Positions 34,063 to 46,996 of a DNA stretch of 64,000 nt are shown here, one piece after another. The notes beneath the pieces are model-generated. The model saw only the letters and a list, made by a program, of their open reading frames with translations. It was not told the DNA's origin and searched no databases. The stretch is from Cryptomeria japonica (lineage: Eukaryota > Streptophyta > Pinopsida > Cupressales > Cupressaceae), in the NCBI RefSeq assembly GCF_030272615.1, contig NC_081415.1, positions 625,767,740-625,831,739 of the forward strand. The letters are read 5' to 3'. The position numbers were made by a program, and so were the translations under genes. Each line of letters begins with the position of its first letter. The first letter of the stretch is position 1.

Positions 34063-36186
34063 TATAATGTATATAAGTTCTAATAATTCGCTCATGTTCT
34101 TATAAATACATATGTAATTATTATATATATAATCAAATTTATGAAATTAAGTTATTTAATGAAAATCCAAAATATATATTTATATATATTTAATTATAGA
34201 AAATGGTTATTAAAGAATTTGTTAAGAGTTTAATGTTTAATATTTACTTTGCAACTGAAATATAGTCGCATATTACATTTTTATGTTAGAAAGGTGGCGG
34301 TCTAGCATAGCGACTATGTCACATGGCAGTTAGGGTGGTCAATTAGATAAAGACTATCGGTTAACCCAGACCGAGGATCGCATGTCCATCAACATGGAGA
34401 TCATGGTGATAAACTAGGCATAGACCATTAGTTAAATGCAGAACTTAGAGGTTGCGACGTGGAAACAATGGCCATCGACCTGGCAGTGAAAACAATGAAC
34501 TCACTCAAACACTTAAGTGTTTGTAAACAAGTTTAACTTGTCATCCCCTCCATCAAGCGAGTAAACTACAGATAACTCTTTCCTTCCATGGGTTGGAATC
34601 GACTGATAATGTCCATGTTGAATAAAGATTAGAAGTCTACAATCAGTGGCATATACATTGCAGGAAGAAGTGGCATATAACTGCAAGAAGTAATGAGACA
34701 ACAGGCACGTGGTGCCATGAATATAGGAATATCAACAATAGGAAACTATTGCGTAGTTAACTCATGCACTAGAACAACAAAAAATGCATTTAGAATTGCC
34801 ATCTCTATTAGATGTGGAGATGTGAGAGAGAGTTAAACAAAGACTCAATGTAATAGACTTCAAATCAACAATCATCATCGAGCCTCTAAATGGGGAGAGA
34901 TTGTAGGAGAAAATAGGATAAATAGAGATGTAGGATAGGAAGATGGGATATACACACACACTCACACGCAAGGAGGGACGATAGACTCATGGAGGCAAGA
35001 ATAGAGATGGAAGAGGAAAAGATAGATCAATGAAGGATTAGAGAATGGAATGTGGAAGAGAAGAGTAGAGGAGATTTAGACGTGATTATGACTATGTCGT
35101 AAAAGATCAATGATGATCATCTTCAATTTAGCTTCGAACTTAGGGGTTAGGATTCTTGATTGAGTGATAGTTATTTTAGTATTATTAGAGAAATTCTAAG
35201 AATATGCAAAGGATAAGAACTAGTGAGATAGAAGAGCATCGAGAAGGAAAACATTGGAATCCAGACATATTACCGACAATTCAAAGTTATCAAGGATCAT
35301 AGTAGACCTGGATTGTGTTTCTTGAGGTAGGCTCAAATCTAGTATGTTATGTTGAAGAGATTAAGAGATAAAGATTGATCTAGTTTTAGAATTATAAAAT
35401 ATTCTAATGGAAGATCTAGAGTTGCAAAATGAATCATTTTTAATTGTTTAAATTATGATCATGAAAATATAGATACAATAATGATATATTTATGAAAGTT
35501 TGTTGATAAAACTTAGTGAAACTCTTAGAAATTAGATCACCCAATCCTCCAGGAATAGAGTAAGAGGATAGAAAGAGGAACTCTAAAATTGAACTTCAAA
35601 GAAGATGAGATACTAGGATAATAAATTATTAAGAATTGAAGTTTATTTTGAATTTGTGTAGAAAAGACTTACACTTTTGAATTTGATCCTTGCATGAAAA
35701 AAATGGTGATTATGTGTCTCATTTGAAAGGCCATATAGATAGGCACTTTATGAATTTTCATCATGTTAGATAGTTGTTATGGATAATTAGAAAAATCAGT
35801 GAGTTGAGTTCTTAAATCATGGAAAGTCACATATTAGTATGATGTTCGAGAAAAGAGGTAAATGAACCAAGACACATGGAAAGATAGAGATCTTAGAGGA
35901 AATAAAACTTAGATTTCTAAACCATAAGAAATGGAATGCACGTTATTGATTATGTTATTTAAATGTTTGATAATTGAATAAAAGAATGTGTGCTCATTTT
36001 ATTCAATTTCTATGTAAAGATTCATACATGTGTTACACCTTTTTAATATTTTAATCTTGTCTTTAAATTGCTTAAAAGATAGAAGGGAAAGATTGTTTTC
36101 TTTTAGATGTATATTTGATTATCCATAAAAGATTGTTTCCTGTCAGATAGGATTGGTTGTAATAAAAGATTTATTCTATCAATTTC

Positions 36187-37286
36187 TGTAATACCCTAAA
36201 AATGGTCATCTAAACCATGAGCCCCTAATCTCGACAACATCACCAAGGTCCTAACCAAATGCAATTAAATAAATTTTGAGCACACAATTAATCCTTCAAT
36301 TATCAAATGTCACATGGCAAATTAATCAATCAATATCAATTAAATATTTATTTAATTAATTAAATCATTTCAAGTTAATCATTTTAAACAATTATCTTAT
36401 TTATTTTAATTAAATATCTTTTGCATATTTAATTGAATAAATCAATTTGCCATTAAATCATCAAAAAGAGGAATTAATTTGAAAAATAAATAAAAATTGT
36501 CATAAATCTTCAAAAAAGGAAACAAATCAAGAAAGAGTAATTGGAAATTATGAGCACAAATCTTCAAAAATGGAAATAAATCAAAAAAGGAATTAATTGA
36601 CCAAAAAAGAATTAAAAATTTGAGAAAAGAAATCAATTGGAGATAATCTTGGAAAAAATAAATTAAAAATTGATAAATAATCTCAAAGAAAGCAATTAAA
36701 ACAATTAAATATTAAAATTGAATGAAATAGAGAATAAATCAGTTTTTCTTGATTTTATCTTAATTTTAGTTCAATTTCCTTTAAAACTGAGAAAAACATC
36801 AAATCACATCAATTCACCTGGATTGTGCTTCCTCTTGGAAAATCTTGACCGCTCATCATCATTTGATCTCAGCCTTTAGTTTCTTTCTGAATTTTCTATA
36901 AATTCAAACTCTCATCTCTCATTCAAAAAATCTTGGAGAATATATTGTTATTATACTATTTTTTCTCTAGGTTCATTGAGAATATTGCATACATATTTAG
37001 ATCATTTATCTCATTTATTGCTTAAATCATGTTAGATTAATCTTGCATTCATCTAGCTTAATCCATGCTCATATAGATTAAAAATCCTTTATTTAGGTGT
37101 TGTCTAGTCACTGGATAACTTAGCAATCTGAGAGCAATCCAAACTTGCATCTACTAGAAGGCAATGGGTCGCTTTGTTATGGTTTTATTGTTCATTGATT
37201 ATTGATTTACTAACCATGCATCTAATGACTTAATTGAAGTGTTGTGTATTCCAGATACAAGTACAGGTCCACTTTTCAAACACACA
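36187..37286 (+). repeat. Element D 5' LTR
   Basis: Begins TGTAATACCCTAAAA; aligned end to end with 45039-46137, with roughly 3-4% differences in the part I compared. Rich in AATTAAAT runs. Confidence 0.92.
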
Positions 37287-37290
37287 TTTT

Positions 37291-37318
37291 TGGCGGCCAC
37301 CATGGGGTTCGAACCCAC
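37291..37318 (+). other. Element D primer-binding site, unusually long tRNA-like match
   Basis: It starts TGGCGGCCACC and continues to GGTTCGAACCCAC. Its complement reads like the complete 3' part of a tRNA: T-stem and loop containing GGGTTCGAACCC, a 7-base acceptor strand, a discriminator base and CCA. The tRNA identity is not initiator Met; I cannot name it. Confidence 0.7.
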
Positions 37319-37430
37319 AACTACAAGATTTCAAATGTTTCTTGAACAAATTTAATGTTTGGTTTTTATAACTAATAAACATGTGTTAAATTTGCAAATA
37401 AAAAATATTTGTTTTTGCTTGTTCTTCTAT

Positions 37431-37800
37431 GACAGTCAAAAATGGTCTCGGTTTGGAGAGATTAATTTGTTATTGAACCATTGGATCTAAACCAATTTTG
37501 GATATTTTGTTTAAAACCAAGTTTTCTACAGTTTCACCAAAGCGATTGTCCTACAAATTTTTGGTTGAAAAGTTATAAATGACAAAGTGCATTACTATCA
37601 TTTTACTTATTCTTTTGTGACAGTCAAAAATGGTCTCGGTTTGGAGGGCATAACTTTTTATTTATCTATTGGAGCTAAACCAAATTTTAATATGTTCTGT
37701 AAAAATAAGTTTTCCACATTTCCACTGAAGCGATTTTCAAAATTATCTTTGGTTGAAAAGTTATAAATGACAGAATGTAGTACTATCAAAACTGTCGTAA
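37431..37800 (+). repeat. 188-bp tandem duplication in element D leader
   Basis: GACAGTCAAAAATGGTCTCG occurs at 37431 and 37619. Both copies continue through GTTGAAAAGTTATAAATGAC. Confidence 0.88.
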
Positions 37801-39331
37801 CTAGGATAGTCATAAAAAATGGAAATTCTTGTTAGATTAGTTTAATTTATAGTTTGCATGCTATAATTTTATTTTGATGATTTTTTTTTAATATAATTTT
37901 GGAAACTAATTTTGGGCTTTTAATGTTTGCAGGATGCTTGTCAAAGAATCTATCAATCAAACATATGCTTGCAAAAGAATCAAGAAGAAAATGACTACTG
38001 ACATATTGGTTTTGTAGGTTGCCTAAGGAGAATCGATAAACATTGTGTATTCATTTAGTATTTTCTTAGGCACTTAAATTGCTATTTGGTTAAAGAACAA
38101 ATCTATCTTTCATGTTTTCAAAAAAATATAAGAGGTAGGAGAGTATGCTCTTGTCTTTTTTAGACAATCAAAAATCTAGACCCTCGAAGCTTTTTTCTAA
38201 GTTTTGAGATTTGTGTACCTTTAGCGGGCCTGTCACAGTGGGAAAAAGTAATCACCCTGTGAGAATGACCCAAGTGAGTACAGCTGGACTTGAGCATTCC
38301 AACTTACTATAATAAATAGGCCTCTGGTGATTAAAGTCTTAGAGGATGGGATTATTTGAGTTTTCTCTTTGAGATCTCTCATATCGAGCATTTTGTAGGG
38401 CCTCACGGTCTCAATCATGTTTACGTGACTACAACTTGTGTCGGTACCTTGTTGGGCTATAGGCCTCAATCATGCTTGCATGATTTGAAGGGGTAATTTC
38501 AAACGGAATTCCTGACTAAGAACTATAAGATAGAAGCTACCTGATTCACCTCCGAAAGGTTGATAATCTTTGTGCAAGAGAGATAGTAACTCACCCAAGA
38601 CACTTGCCATATCATTCCCCCATTAGCATTTGGAGTTGGCTAATATGGCATTGAGAATCCATTGTGTGAGACTCAATGACCGTATTCTGATTAGCTATAG
38701 GGTGTGTACCTAAGTCATCAAGCAAAGGTTTTCTTCTCTAAGCCAACTTCCATAGGGTTAGCGTGTTGTGATTGAATTATTATATATCTTGCACATTTTC
38801 TATGTTTTCATTCCTAAAACTAAAATTGGAATACCAAAACTAGAGAAAACAACAAACAAAATTAGTGATAAACTTTATCTGTGTCCAAACAGGTCTCTGT
38901 CAATCATTGAAACATCAGTCCTTATCAAAAACTAGTAGTCGTCAATCATTGAAATGTTGTTTGTCAGAATCTCATCTCTGTCCAATCCTCTATCGTATGA
39001 ATTCCTGATCTTGTCAGTCAAAATAGTCAAAACTGCCCAGATCAGTCTACAACGAGCCTAAAACTGGTTATCATCCTCTAGAGCATAAATAGCCTTGATA
39101 GTGTACCCCTGCTGTTGTGTTGCACGATTTTGTCGATCATCTTTAACCTAGTTCAAACAACATCTTATCAAACCTAAGTTAACTTAGATAATGTCTTACA
39201 CAGGATAGATCATTCCTGAAACTAGACCAGATCTTATTAACTTCTCTCAATCACTACGTTAAACAAACTACTAGCTACAATTTTATCTTGACTTCTACAA
39301 CACATCTAGCTCTTGGTCCCATCAGTTGTAA
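37801..39331. other. Element D leader, no gene seen
   Basis: Long untranslated leader between the duplication and the gag-like start. Only chance frames (e.g. 38233-38469, - strand). Confidence 0.5.
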
Positions 39332-41516
39332 ATGCCTGTTCAAACCAGAAGCTCTTCTAAAAATTCTGACAAAAGTAAGAATCTCATGGATACCTTAGCT
39401 CCAATTCCCATGGCTACCTTTGCTCAAATGCTTCAAGATATCAAGGAAGAAATATATGACATGGAAATCCAACAAAATAAATCAATGACTCCATTTGAAA
39501 AACAAATGTATGATATCAAGTGTGAGAAACTTCAAGAAATACTAAAACGATTATGTGATTTGACAAGAGAATACCAACAAATAATTGACAATCAAAGACC
39601 AAATCTCAAACAAGCTCACAAGACACCTTCACCAAGACATAAAGACATTTCCTCCAAATATTCCCTACATAGATAGTTTACACCTTTGGGGCAATCTATT
39701 GAGTCAGCTTTGGAAGAGCTTCTTAAGAACAATCTTATCATATTACCTAAAAAGAGCACATGGGGATGGGAATTTTTTAGTAAGTACTGTGCATATCATA
39801 GACAAAATGAACATAAGATTCAAGAGATCTCATTGATAATAGTGTCATTGAAATTGAAGATCCTAATGACTCACCTAAAGAAAAAGAAGGAACTATTTCT
39901 AAGCATGATCAAAATCATGAACCTATGTCTAGCAAGGCTCCATATGTAGCCTCCATCCCTTCCATGATGCCTTCATCTCCTAAGACTTCTCAGAAATAAT
40001 CCATACCATCTCCTTTAAACAATGAAACTTCTCATGTTGACCCTCAAGGGCTATCTCTTATGGAAATCCAAGTTAATGCCAATATTGATGCAAGTTCCTC
40101 TAAATATTTAAAAATTCTAGATCCTATGCCATCATGCACTCCAATTCCAAATGTACCCACTCTAGAGAGTCCCACTCAAAATGCTTCCCCATCATGCCAA
40201 AATATGGAGACGTTCCAATAATCCCCTACGTCTATGAAAAATCCTATCCATTCCTTAGAAGTGGTTCCATGCCAAGAGGATAATTTGAAGAATGAAGAAA
40301 CAAGTCCTATCATAAATCAAGACCAAGACACCAAAGCTCCTCAATCCCATCTAATGATTGAAAAAAATCCTATTTCACTAGAATTCCATGATGATCCCCT
40401 TATACCTTTCCATTTCTTTCAAGATGACCCACTTCTATCTCAAGAGAAAAACATCCTTCCAAATCCCATTCCTAATCCACTTCCTAAGCAAGATCATGAT
40501 GCCTCTTCCACCTTTTCAAATGATCCTATTCAAAATTAAGAGTCAAACACCCTTCCTACTCTATCCAATGGTCCTCTTCCATGTCAATATCAAAGTATCT
40601 CTTCATCTCCTTGTCATAATCCTCCATGTTCACTTCATGATCCTATCATACCTTGCAAGCCACCTCCACCTCAAAATGGACTTGCCTCTAGCATCAAAAG
40701 TAAGAAGAAATCCTTTGTTAAAAAGATCTTTCAAAGCATGCATTATCAAAGAAAAGGGTTAGACATTCATGAATAGGGTATATTAGAACCCCAGGCTATA
40801 AAAGAAAATCTTGATTATATTGGCTACATTGCTCATTCTCAAGATGTTGGTATCTCTCATAAATCCTACATTTCTCCAGTTAAATCCAAATGCACGCTTT
40901 CCCCATCATCGCTTCCATCCATTTTAGGTCCCTCTATCCCTCCATCCGTTATGCGGGATCAACAAAGGCACACATCTTCAAGTACCTTCCATCCATCTAA
41001 AAGACCTCCATATAATTCATATCTATCCACGCATCTCCCTCCAAGCAATTTGGATGCCAAGCATAAAAGTCATAAGTCAAGTAATCCACATGTATTCAAG
41101 GATCAACATGTCCCATCTAATCGACATGTCAAAACAAAGAAAAATACAAAATTCCACAAAGGCCCACAAAGAAAGAAGAAAATTCAAAAGTTATATGGGT
41201 TCCTAAGGCACTTGTACAAGCAGTGCACTCTAAGGAACTACAAAAGCATCCAAAATCAAAATCCATGTGGATCCCTAAGTGGCTACTTGAAGCACAAAAG
41301 TCTAAAGAAAAATTAAAATTGGCATCCAAAATAGTTGTTCCTCCATCACCTCCTTCATCCATTTTGGGTTATTATGCCCCAAAATATGTAACCTTTCCTC
41401 CATCCAAATCTCAAAATATGAGATTCACTTCTCTTCCATATGTCCACCATCCCTCAAGGTGTGTGCCAATATTGATCTTTCCAACATTTCCATCTAGCCA
41501 TACACAATTCTTCTAA
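39332..41516 (+). pseudogene. Element D gag-like protein
   Basis: ATG at 39332 (MPVQTRSSSKNSDKS, a typical gypsy Gag start). A helical segment follows, then, after one TAG, a region with FTPLGQSIESALEELL and a zinc-finger-like CAYHRQNEHKIQ. Plant gypsy Gag commonly has 'yC.yH...GH...dC' here, so the finger is damaged. A long Pro/Ser/Asn-rich tail follows, then a basic segment with KSMWIPKWLLEAQKSKEK near 41250-41300. Several stops and shifts are present. No pol follows. Probable function: capsid/RNA binding in the ancestor. Confidence 0.65.
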
Positions 41517-42270
41517 CATCCCATCCATTATCCAACACCTCTTTTTCACCCTTCCATCCCTCTTATCCAATCCTTTGCATAAATCCTTTCCCTTGTTTCA
41601 TTTTATTATCTTGCCAACATCTTTGAGCATACCTTCATAGCAATGGTCTATTGCAATTCATAATCCAAGGGTACCATCCAAAGAAGCAAGATAATATGGT
41701 CCTTCCATCTCCTATCATGCATCCATTATCTTCCAAAAGAAAAAAAAGTGATGAACAAGTAAAAAAAAAAAAATCAAAAAAAAAAAGTAAAGAGAAATAA
41801 ATTCGTCCATGTGTGAAAACCACTTCTTGTGGGGCCTTGGGCAAGTACCATGATGAAAACCTGGCAAACAAGCATCATGCATAATCCATTATCCTTTTTC
41901 ACTTTACATTGGGGGCAAGTTCCATCCATGTACATCCATCTATTATCCTTCTTCCTCCATTATCCTTCACCCTCCATTATCCCTCATCCACTTTATCTAC
42001 GTTCATATCCCTTTTCCACCTTTGATCTTAACAAGTTTATGGATATTTGCAAGATTCATGTGTCCTATATATTACACTTGATCTAGACCCTTTATCTCCT
42101 CTCCATTGCTCGCTTACATCCTTCATTACTCGCTTTTGATCTTGCTTATCCAAATCTATCCCTTGATCTTGATCAACACTATGGACAAAATGCAAAAACA
42201 TGTTTTCCACAAACCTCTTGACATGGCCACTTCTTTGGACCATATGGCTTTGTTATTCTATATTCTTTCT

Positions 42271-42395
42271 TTACATCACTAAAATCCTTGATTTACATCG
42301 CTGAAATCCTTGCTTTACATCACTGAAATCCTTGCTTTACATCACTAAAATCCTTTATTTACATTGCTAAAATCTTTGCTTTACATTGCTATATC
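42271..42395 (+). repeat. 22-bp minisatellite, about 5.5 copies
   Basis: Unit TTACATCACTAAAATCCTTG plus two bases, at 42271, 42293, 42315 and onward with small changes. Confidence 0.92.
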
Positions 42396-42515
42396 TAGTT
42401 CCTGGGCTTGGATTAACATTGTGAGATAGTCCTTGAAAGCGTCCACCATCATTTGCTTATCCATTCATATAATCAAAATCCCTTTTGCCTTGCTAGACAC
42501 TAGGGGTAAACATAA

Positions 42516-42606
42516 AAAAATCCTAAAAATTAGAAAATGTCTTGAAGAAATCCTAAAATTCATAAAAAGTTATGAAGAAATCCTAAAAATTAGAAAAAGT
42601 TTACAA
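42516..42606 (+). repeat. Short tandem repeat around AAATCCTAAAAATTAGAAAA
   Basis: Three imperfect copies of AAATCCTAAAAATTAGAAAA spaced roughly 30-35 bp. Confidence 0.75.
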
Positions 42607-44052
42607 AAAAAAAGGAATCTTTGCCAAGTAGGTGAAAACCTGGTAAACAGGAGCCTCTTGTACTCAACTTCTCCATCTATCAATGCAACGTTGGCATTCC
42701 TGCTTTCCTGCATATTTGCTTTCGCTTGTACATATTTCAATCACTTTTGTGATGTCCTGGTTCATTGGAACCCTCATGGCTTGAAACTGATCAATGTCTT
42801 AGTCTTAGGTAATTGACAAGAGCACATTACATGTCCTAAGTAGTGTCAACCAAGTCATCTTTCCGTCAATCAAACCTAGTCATCCACTCCAAGTCAGTTA
42901 CTTGTTTCCTAACTAATGAAGAGTTTTATCACTAAGTTAACAAGAAAAACAACATAATGGAAAACAATCACTAAACAATTTGAGCTATGCATGAAAATTT
43001 TCTTTGTGTGCTATCTTTTATATTGGTTTTCGATTATTATGCCTCTGAGTAACTCAAGGAAGTCTATCTTGACTAAGAGGAGCAAGGATTGGGGGCATAA
43101 TATTTTCTTTGTTTTCTCCTTGTAGGAATGATTTCGATGATCTAAAAACATCTAATCAGCTGGGTGTCTGTGATAAGAGCTTTCACATCAAGGTGAAACC
43201 ACTACACATACCTCGACTCTGCTTATTTGAATGCTACAGGGAGGTTCCCATCATTTCTTTGTCTGTTTTGAGGGAATTTCTTTATCAAGCAATCCAGGTC
43301 CCTATGATATCTGTCCAAGGATATGAACGAAAAAAGGGTCATTGTGGATAAGATAATTAATATTGCAAATGAAAAGAAAGGAACTCTAATCCGCCTGCTA
43401 TGTTTGTAAAACGCTCAATGATGAAAATTAAGCTTTTTAAATCCAGTGACTAGGTTTAGGTTGCATCTCATTTTTGCATCTCATTTTGCATTTCATTTTG
43501 CATTTTGTGAATTTAGAGTGATTCCAGTATGGTAACACTGATTTCTTTATCTTCTGAATGATAAGTTGGAAGCTTCATCATTTCTCAACTAAGTGGTCTC
43601 TTTTTCATCATCGTTTCTCTGATAGAGCACTTGTGTATTGAGATGTTAGCTGCATACATGAGCATCTTATATAGATTCATACATTTCATTTTATACTTAT
43701 TTCCATTCATATTATTGCATGAAGAAAAATAAATATTTGCATTACTAGTTACTCATTCTCCTCATTTATTTGCATAAAAAGAAACAAAAATAAACACCCA
43801 TATTCCATTTGCATTCATTCATCTATACTGAAAAGAAATGCATACATATAGAATAAAGAATATAGAACAACATCTCATAATCAATCAACACAAGTACGAT
43901 GAAATCAAATCACGAGCTTGTAAATCGGTTGTCTTGGGTCCATTTTCGGGATCGAAATCAAAATCTAATGTCAACTCTCTCATCAAAATTTCACAAAATT
44001 TGGACCACTTAGCGCTTTTCATCAAAAGCTCATTCTCTCTTCTAATTGAGCT

Positions 44053-44190
44053 CAATTTCTTGTTAATCAATGTTGAATCTCAATTTAATTTCTACAAATC
44101 AACTTTGCACTCAATTTCTTGTTAATCAATGTTGAATCTCAATTTAATTTCTAAAAATCAACTTTGCACTCAATTTCTTATCAATCAATG
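44053..44190 (+). repeat. 59-bp tandem repeat, 2.3 copies
   Basis: Units start CAATTTCTTGTTAATCAATG at 44053 and 44112; a third, shortened and diverged, starts at 44171. Confidence 0.92.
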
Positions 44191-45038
44191 CAAAATTTTC
44201 AAAAATTCCTCTGAAACAATTTACGCTCAAAACAACTTATCATCGCTAAAGAAATTGCCTATCATCATGTACCCTCACTATTTTTTGATTTCACTCCCAA
44301 GGGGGCATACTCATGACCTTAAGACCTCACATTCTCCAATGTCAAAAAAAAATTCAAATCTTCATCGAAAGTCGAGCAAAAAATCTTTTTCAACTAAAGA
44401 AAATCAATCAAATAAGACCTCATCACTAGGGGCATCTCAACTTCATCGCTTTATATAAAGTTGAGATATCTCAATCATCTGAATCAAATCAATCGCTAGG
44501 GGCATATCATTTTCATCGCTTCAAATCAAGCTGATATTTGTCTTCATTTGAATCAATCTCTTAACGTTAATCGGTTTCATCACTTTTTATCAAGCTGATT
44601 ATTCATTTAAACTCAATCAAGGATTTAAAGAGTTTCTTTGATCACACTCAATCTAAGAACGTGTTTAGTATTTGTCACTTTGGATCAAGCTGGACAGTTT
44701 ATCTTCGCTCATTGTATCTTGATCAATCAAGTTCAAGATCATTTTTTATCATCACTCACTATGTCTAGATCAATCAAGTTCTAGATCAGTAAGATCCACT
44801 TCTTGATCAATCAAGTTCAAGTTCAGTATCTTTTGTTTTCTATCATTCCTAAGTTCAATCAAGTTCGGGATCGGTATCACTTTAATCAAACTTCATTCAG
44901 CTTCGTCACTTCGAATCAAGCTAAACACCTTGCTTTCATCTAGTTCGTGATCAATCAAGTTCAGAACTGGTATCTCCTAGACATCAAATTTTCTTTGAAC
45001 GAATGCACTGCTCGCACATTAATTCAAAGAAAGGCAAA

Positions 45039-46137
45039 TGTAATACCCTAAAAATGGTCATCTAAACCATGAGCCCCTAATCTTGAAAACATCACCAAGG
45101 TCCTAACCAAATGCAATTAAATAAATCTTGAGGACACAATTAATCCTTCAATTATCAAACATCACATGGAAAATTAATCAATCAATATTAATTAAATATT
45201 TATTTAATTAATTCAATCATTCCAAGTAAATCATTTTAAACAATTATCTTATTTATTTTAATTAAATATCTTTTGCATATTTAATTAAATAAATCAATTT
45301 GCCATTAAATTATCAAAAAGAGGAATTAATTTGAAAAATAAAAAAAATTGTCATAAATCTTCAAAAAAGGAAACAAATCAAGAAAGAGGAATTGGAAATT
45401 ATAAGCACAAATCTTCAAAAATGGAATAAATCAAAAAATGAATTAATTGACCAAAAAAGAATTAAAAATTTGAGAAAAGAAATCAATTGGAGATAATCTT
45501 GGAAAAAATAAATTAAAAATTGATAAATAATCTCAAAGAAAGCAATTAAAACAATTAAATATTAAAATTGAATGAAATAGAGAATAAATCAGTTTTTCTT
45601 GATTTTATCTTAATTTTAGTTCAATTTCCTTTTAAACTGAGAAAAGCATCAAATCACATCAATTCACCTGGATTGTGCTTCCTCTTGGAAAATCTTGACC
45701 ACTCATCATCATTTGATCTCAGCCTTTGGTTTCTTTCTGAATTTTTTTATAAATTCAGGCTCTCATCTCTCATTCAAAAAATCCTGGAGAATATATTGTT
45801 ATTATACTATTTTTGCTCTAGGTTCATTGAGAATATTGCATACATATTTAGATCATTTATCTCATTTATTGCTTAAATCATGTTAGATTAATCTTGCATT
45901 CATCTAGCTTAATCCATGCTCATATATATTAAAAATCCTTCATTTAGGTGTTGTCTAGTCACTGGATAGCTTAGCAATCTGAGAGCAATCCAAACTTGCA
46001 TCTACTAGAAGGCCATGGGTCTCTTTGTTATGGTTTTATTGTTCATTGATTATTGATTTACTAACCATTCATCTAATGACTTAATTGAAGTTTTGTGTAT
46101 TCCACATACAGATACAGGTCCACTTTTCACACACACA
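45039..46137 (+). repeat. Element D 3' LTR
   Basis: 1099 bp, begins TGTAATACCC, ends CACACA, followed by ATTTC. It is the full-length partner of 36187-37286. Confidence 0.92.
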
Positions 46138-46996
46138 ATTTCTATTCAAACGAAAGATTGTCTTCTTAGCATAGTATTTTTATCTTGCAAGAAATAGGAA
46201 GCTAGAATTGAAAGGCAAAAGATTGTCTTCTGTATGAATTTATTCTAGATTTATGTGAAAAAAGATAGATAGGCTTGTGTTTGTGGAAAGTTACCTTCCA
46301 GGACGGGTGCCGAATGTGGATTATAGAGAGAATAGTTACTTTTCCAACTATCTATTTTTGCTGTGCATGGCATTATACTCGGCCGAGTAATCAAATTGAA
46401 TAAACCATTGAAATAGATGGAATTCTTTTCTTTTATTCTCTCTACCATATCCTTGATTGATAATGAATGCTTATTTCTTAATAGAATTAGAAAATTGAAA
46501 ATGCATGTATCATCTAGGCACACACCAGATTCCATCTTGCCTTTTGAATTCTTTTGCTAAGCAATTCATGCAGGGTCAAGTATTCTTGATTAACCAAGAA
46601 TTCTGGGGAAGCGTAAGCTTCAAGGTTGGGCAGAAAAAGCACTTGAATCTTGTTCTCGTCTTCATGCTAAAGATTGCATTAGCGATAACTTGGGTTGCAG
46701 ATCAACGGATGTATCTCACCCCTTTACTTTGTATTATTTTGTTATTGAACTTATGACAACTTGAAATGCATAAGTATTGTATGATTGAGATACTACTTTT
46801 ATCAAATTATGGAATAAAGAATCTTTATCTTTTACATAAATTTTGTGTTTATTACGATCTTAATGGAATGATCAAATGAAGCTATGGATGTAAAATTGGA
46901 ATGAAATAGACTTATTAACTGATCTATGTGTTTATTTAAGAATAAAGAGTATTTCAGCTATTATTGAAGTTAGCTCGATTTATGTCTTTACAAGAA

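Larger units (their letters stand above)
41517..45038. other. Element D non-coding 3' interior with tandem arrays
   Basis: No recognisable coding sequence in 3.5 kb. It contains several simple and tandem repeats (listed) and, at 44440-44980, repeated phrases such as GATCAATCAAGTTC and ATCAAGCTGA. A purine-rich stretch AAAGAAAGGCAAA just before 45039 is the likely polypurine tract. Frames at 41829-42086, 42433-42816, 43109-43351 and 43838-44125 look fortuitous. Confidence 0.55.
36187..46137 (+). mobile_element. Element D: non-autonomous gypsy-like LTR retrotransposon with gag-type frame only
   Basis: LTRs of 1100 bp (36187-37286) and 1099 bp (45039-46137), starting TGTAATACCC and ending CACACA, flanked by the 5-bp duplication ATTTC (36182-36186 and 46138-46142). 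An unusual primer site follows the 5' LTR. The 7.75-kb interior encodes a broken gag-like protein of 700+ codons (39332-41516) but no protease, RT or integrase motif. The rest is non-coding with several tandem arrays. This fits a large retrotransposon derivative (LARD) of a gypsy lineage. Confidence 0.88.
33313..46992. mobile_element. Block E: 13.7-kb insertion in Gypsy pol, carrying LTR element D
   Basis: It splits the gypsy pol exactly between KGKEN and VVVDALSRR. The host sequence AGAA is present on both sides (33309-33312 and 46993-46996), so a short target duplication is likely. After removing element D, 3.7 kb of sequence remains (33313-36181 and 46143-46992), AT-rich and without recognisable protein domain or LTR. 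Inside are a 65-bp tandem duplication with (TA)n (33925 and 33990) and repeated AAAGATTGTYTTCTT-like phrases next to D. It is unclassified; it could be a decayed element whose ends I cannot see. Confidence 0.6.

Noticed and set aside
37291-37318. tRNA gene fragment
   Set aside because: Only the T-arm and acceptor 3' strand with TGG at the exact LTR boundary are present in the complementary sense; position shows it is a primer-binding site.
40234-40762. Pro/Ser-rich frames in element D as a separate host gene
   Set aside because: They continue the gag-like frame in position and composition and lie between LTRs of one element.
46251-46756. Frames flanking element D (46251-46535 -, 46505-46756 +) as a captured gene
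   Set aside because: No family recognised and no partner exon; treated as part of block E.
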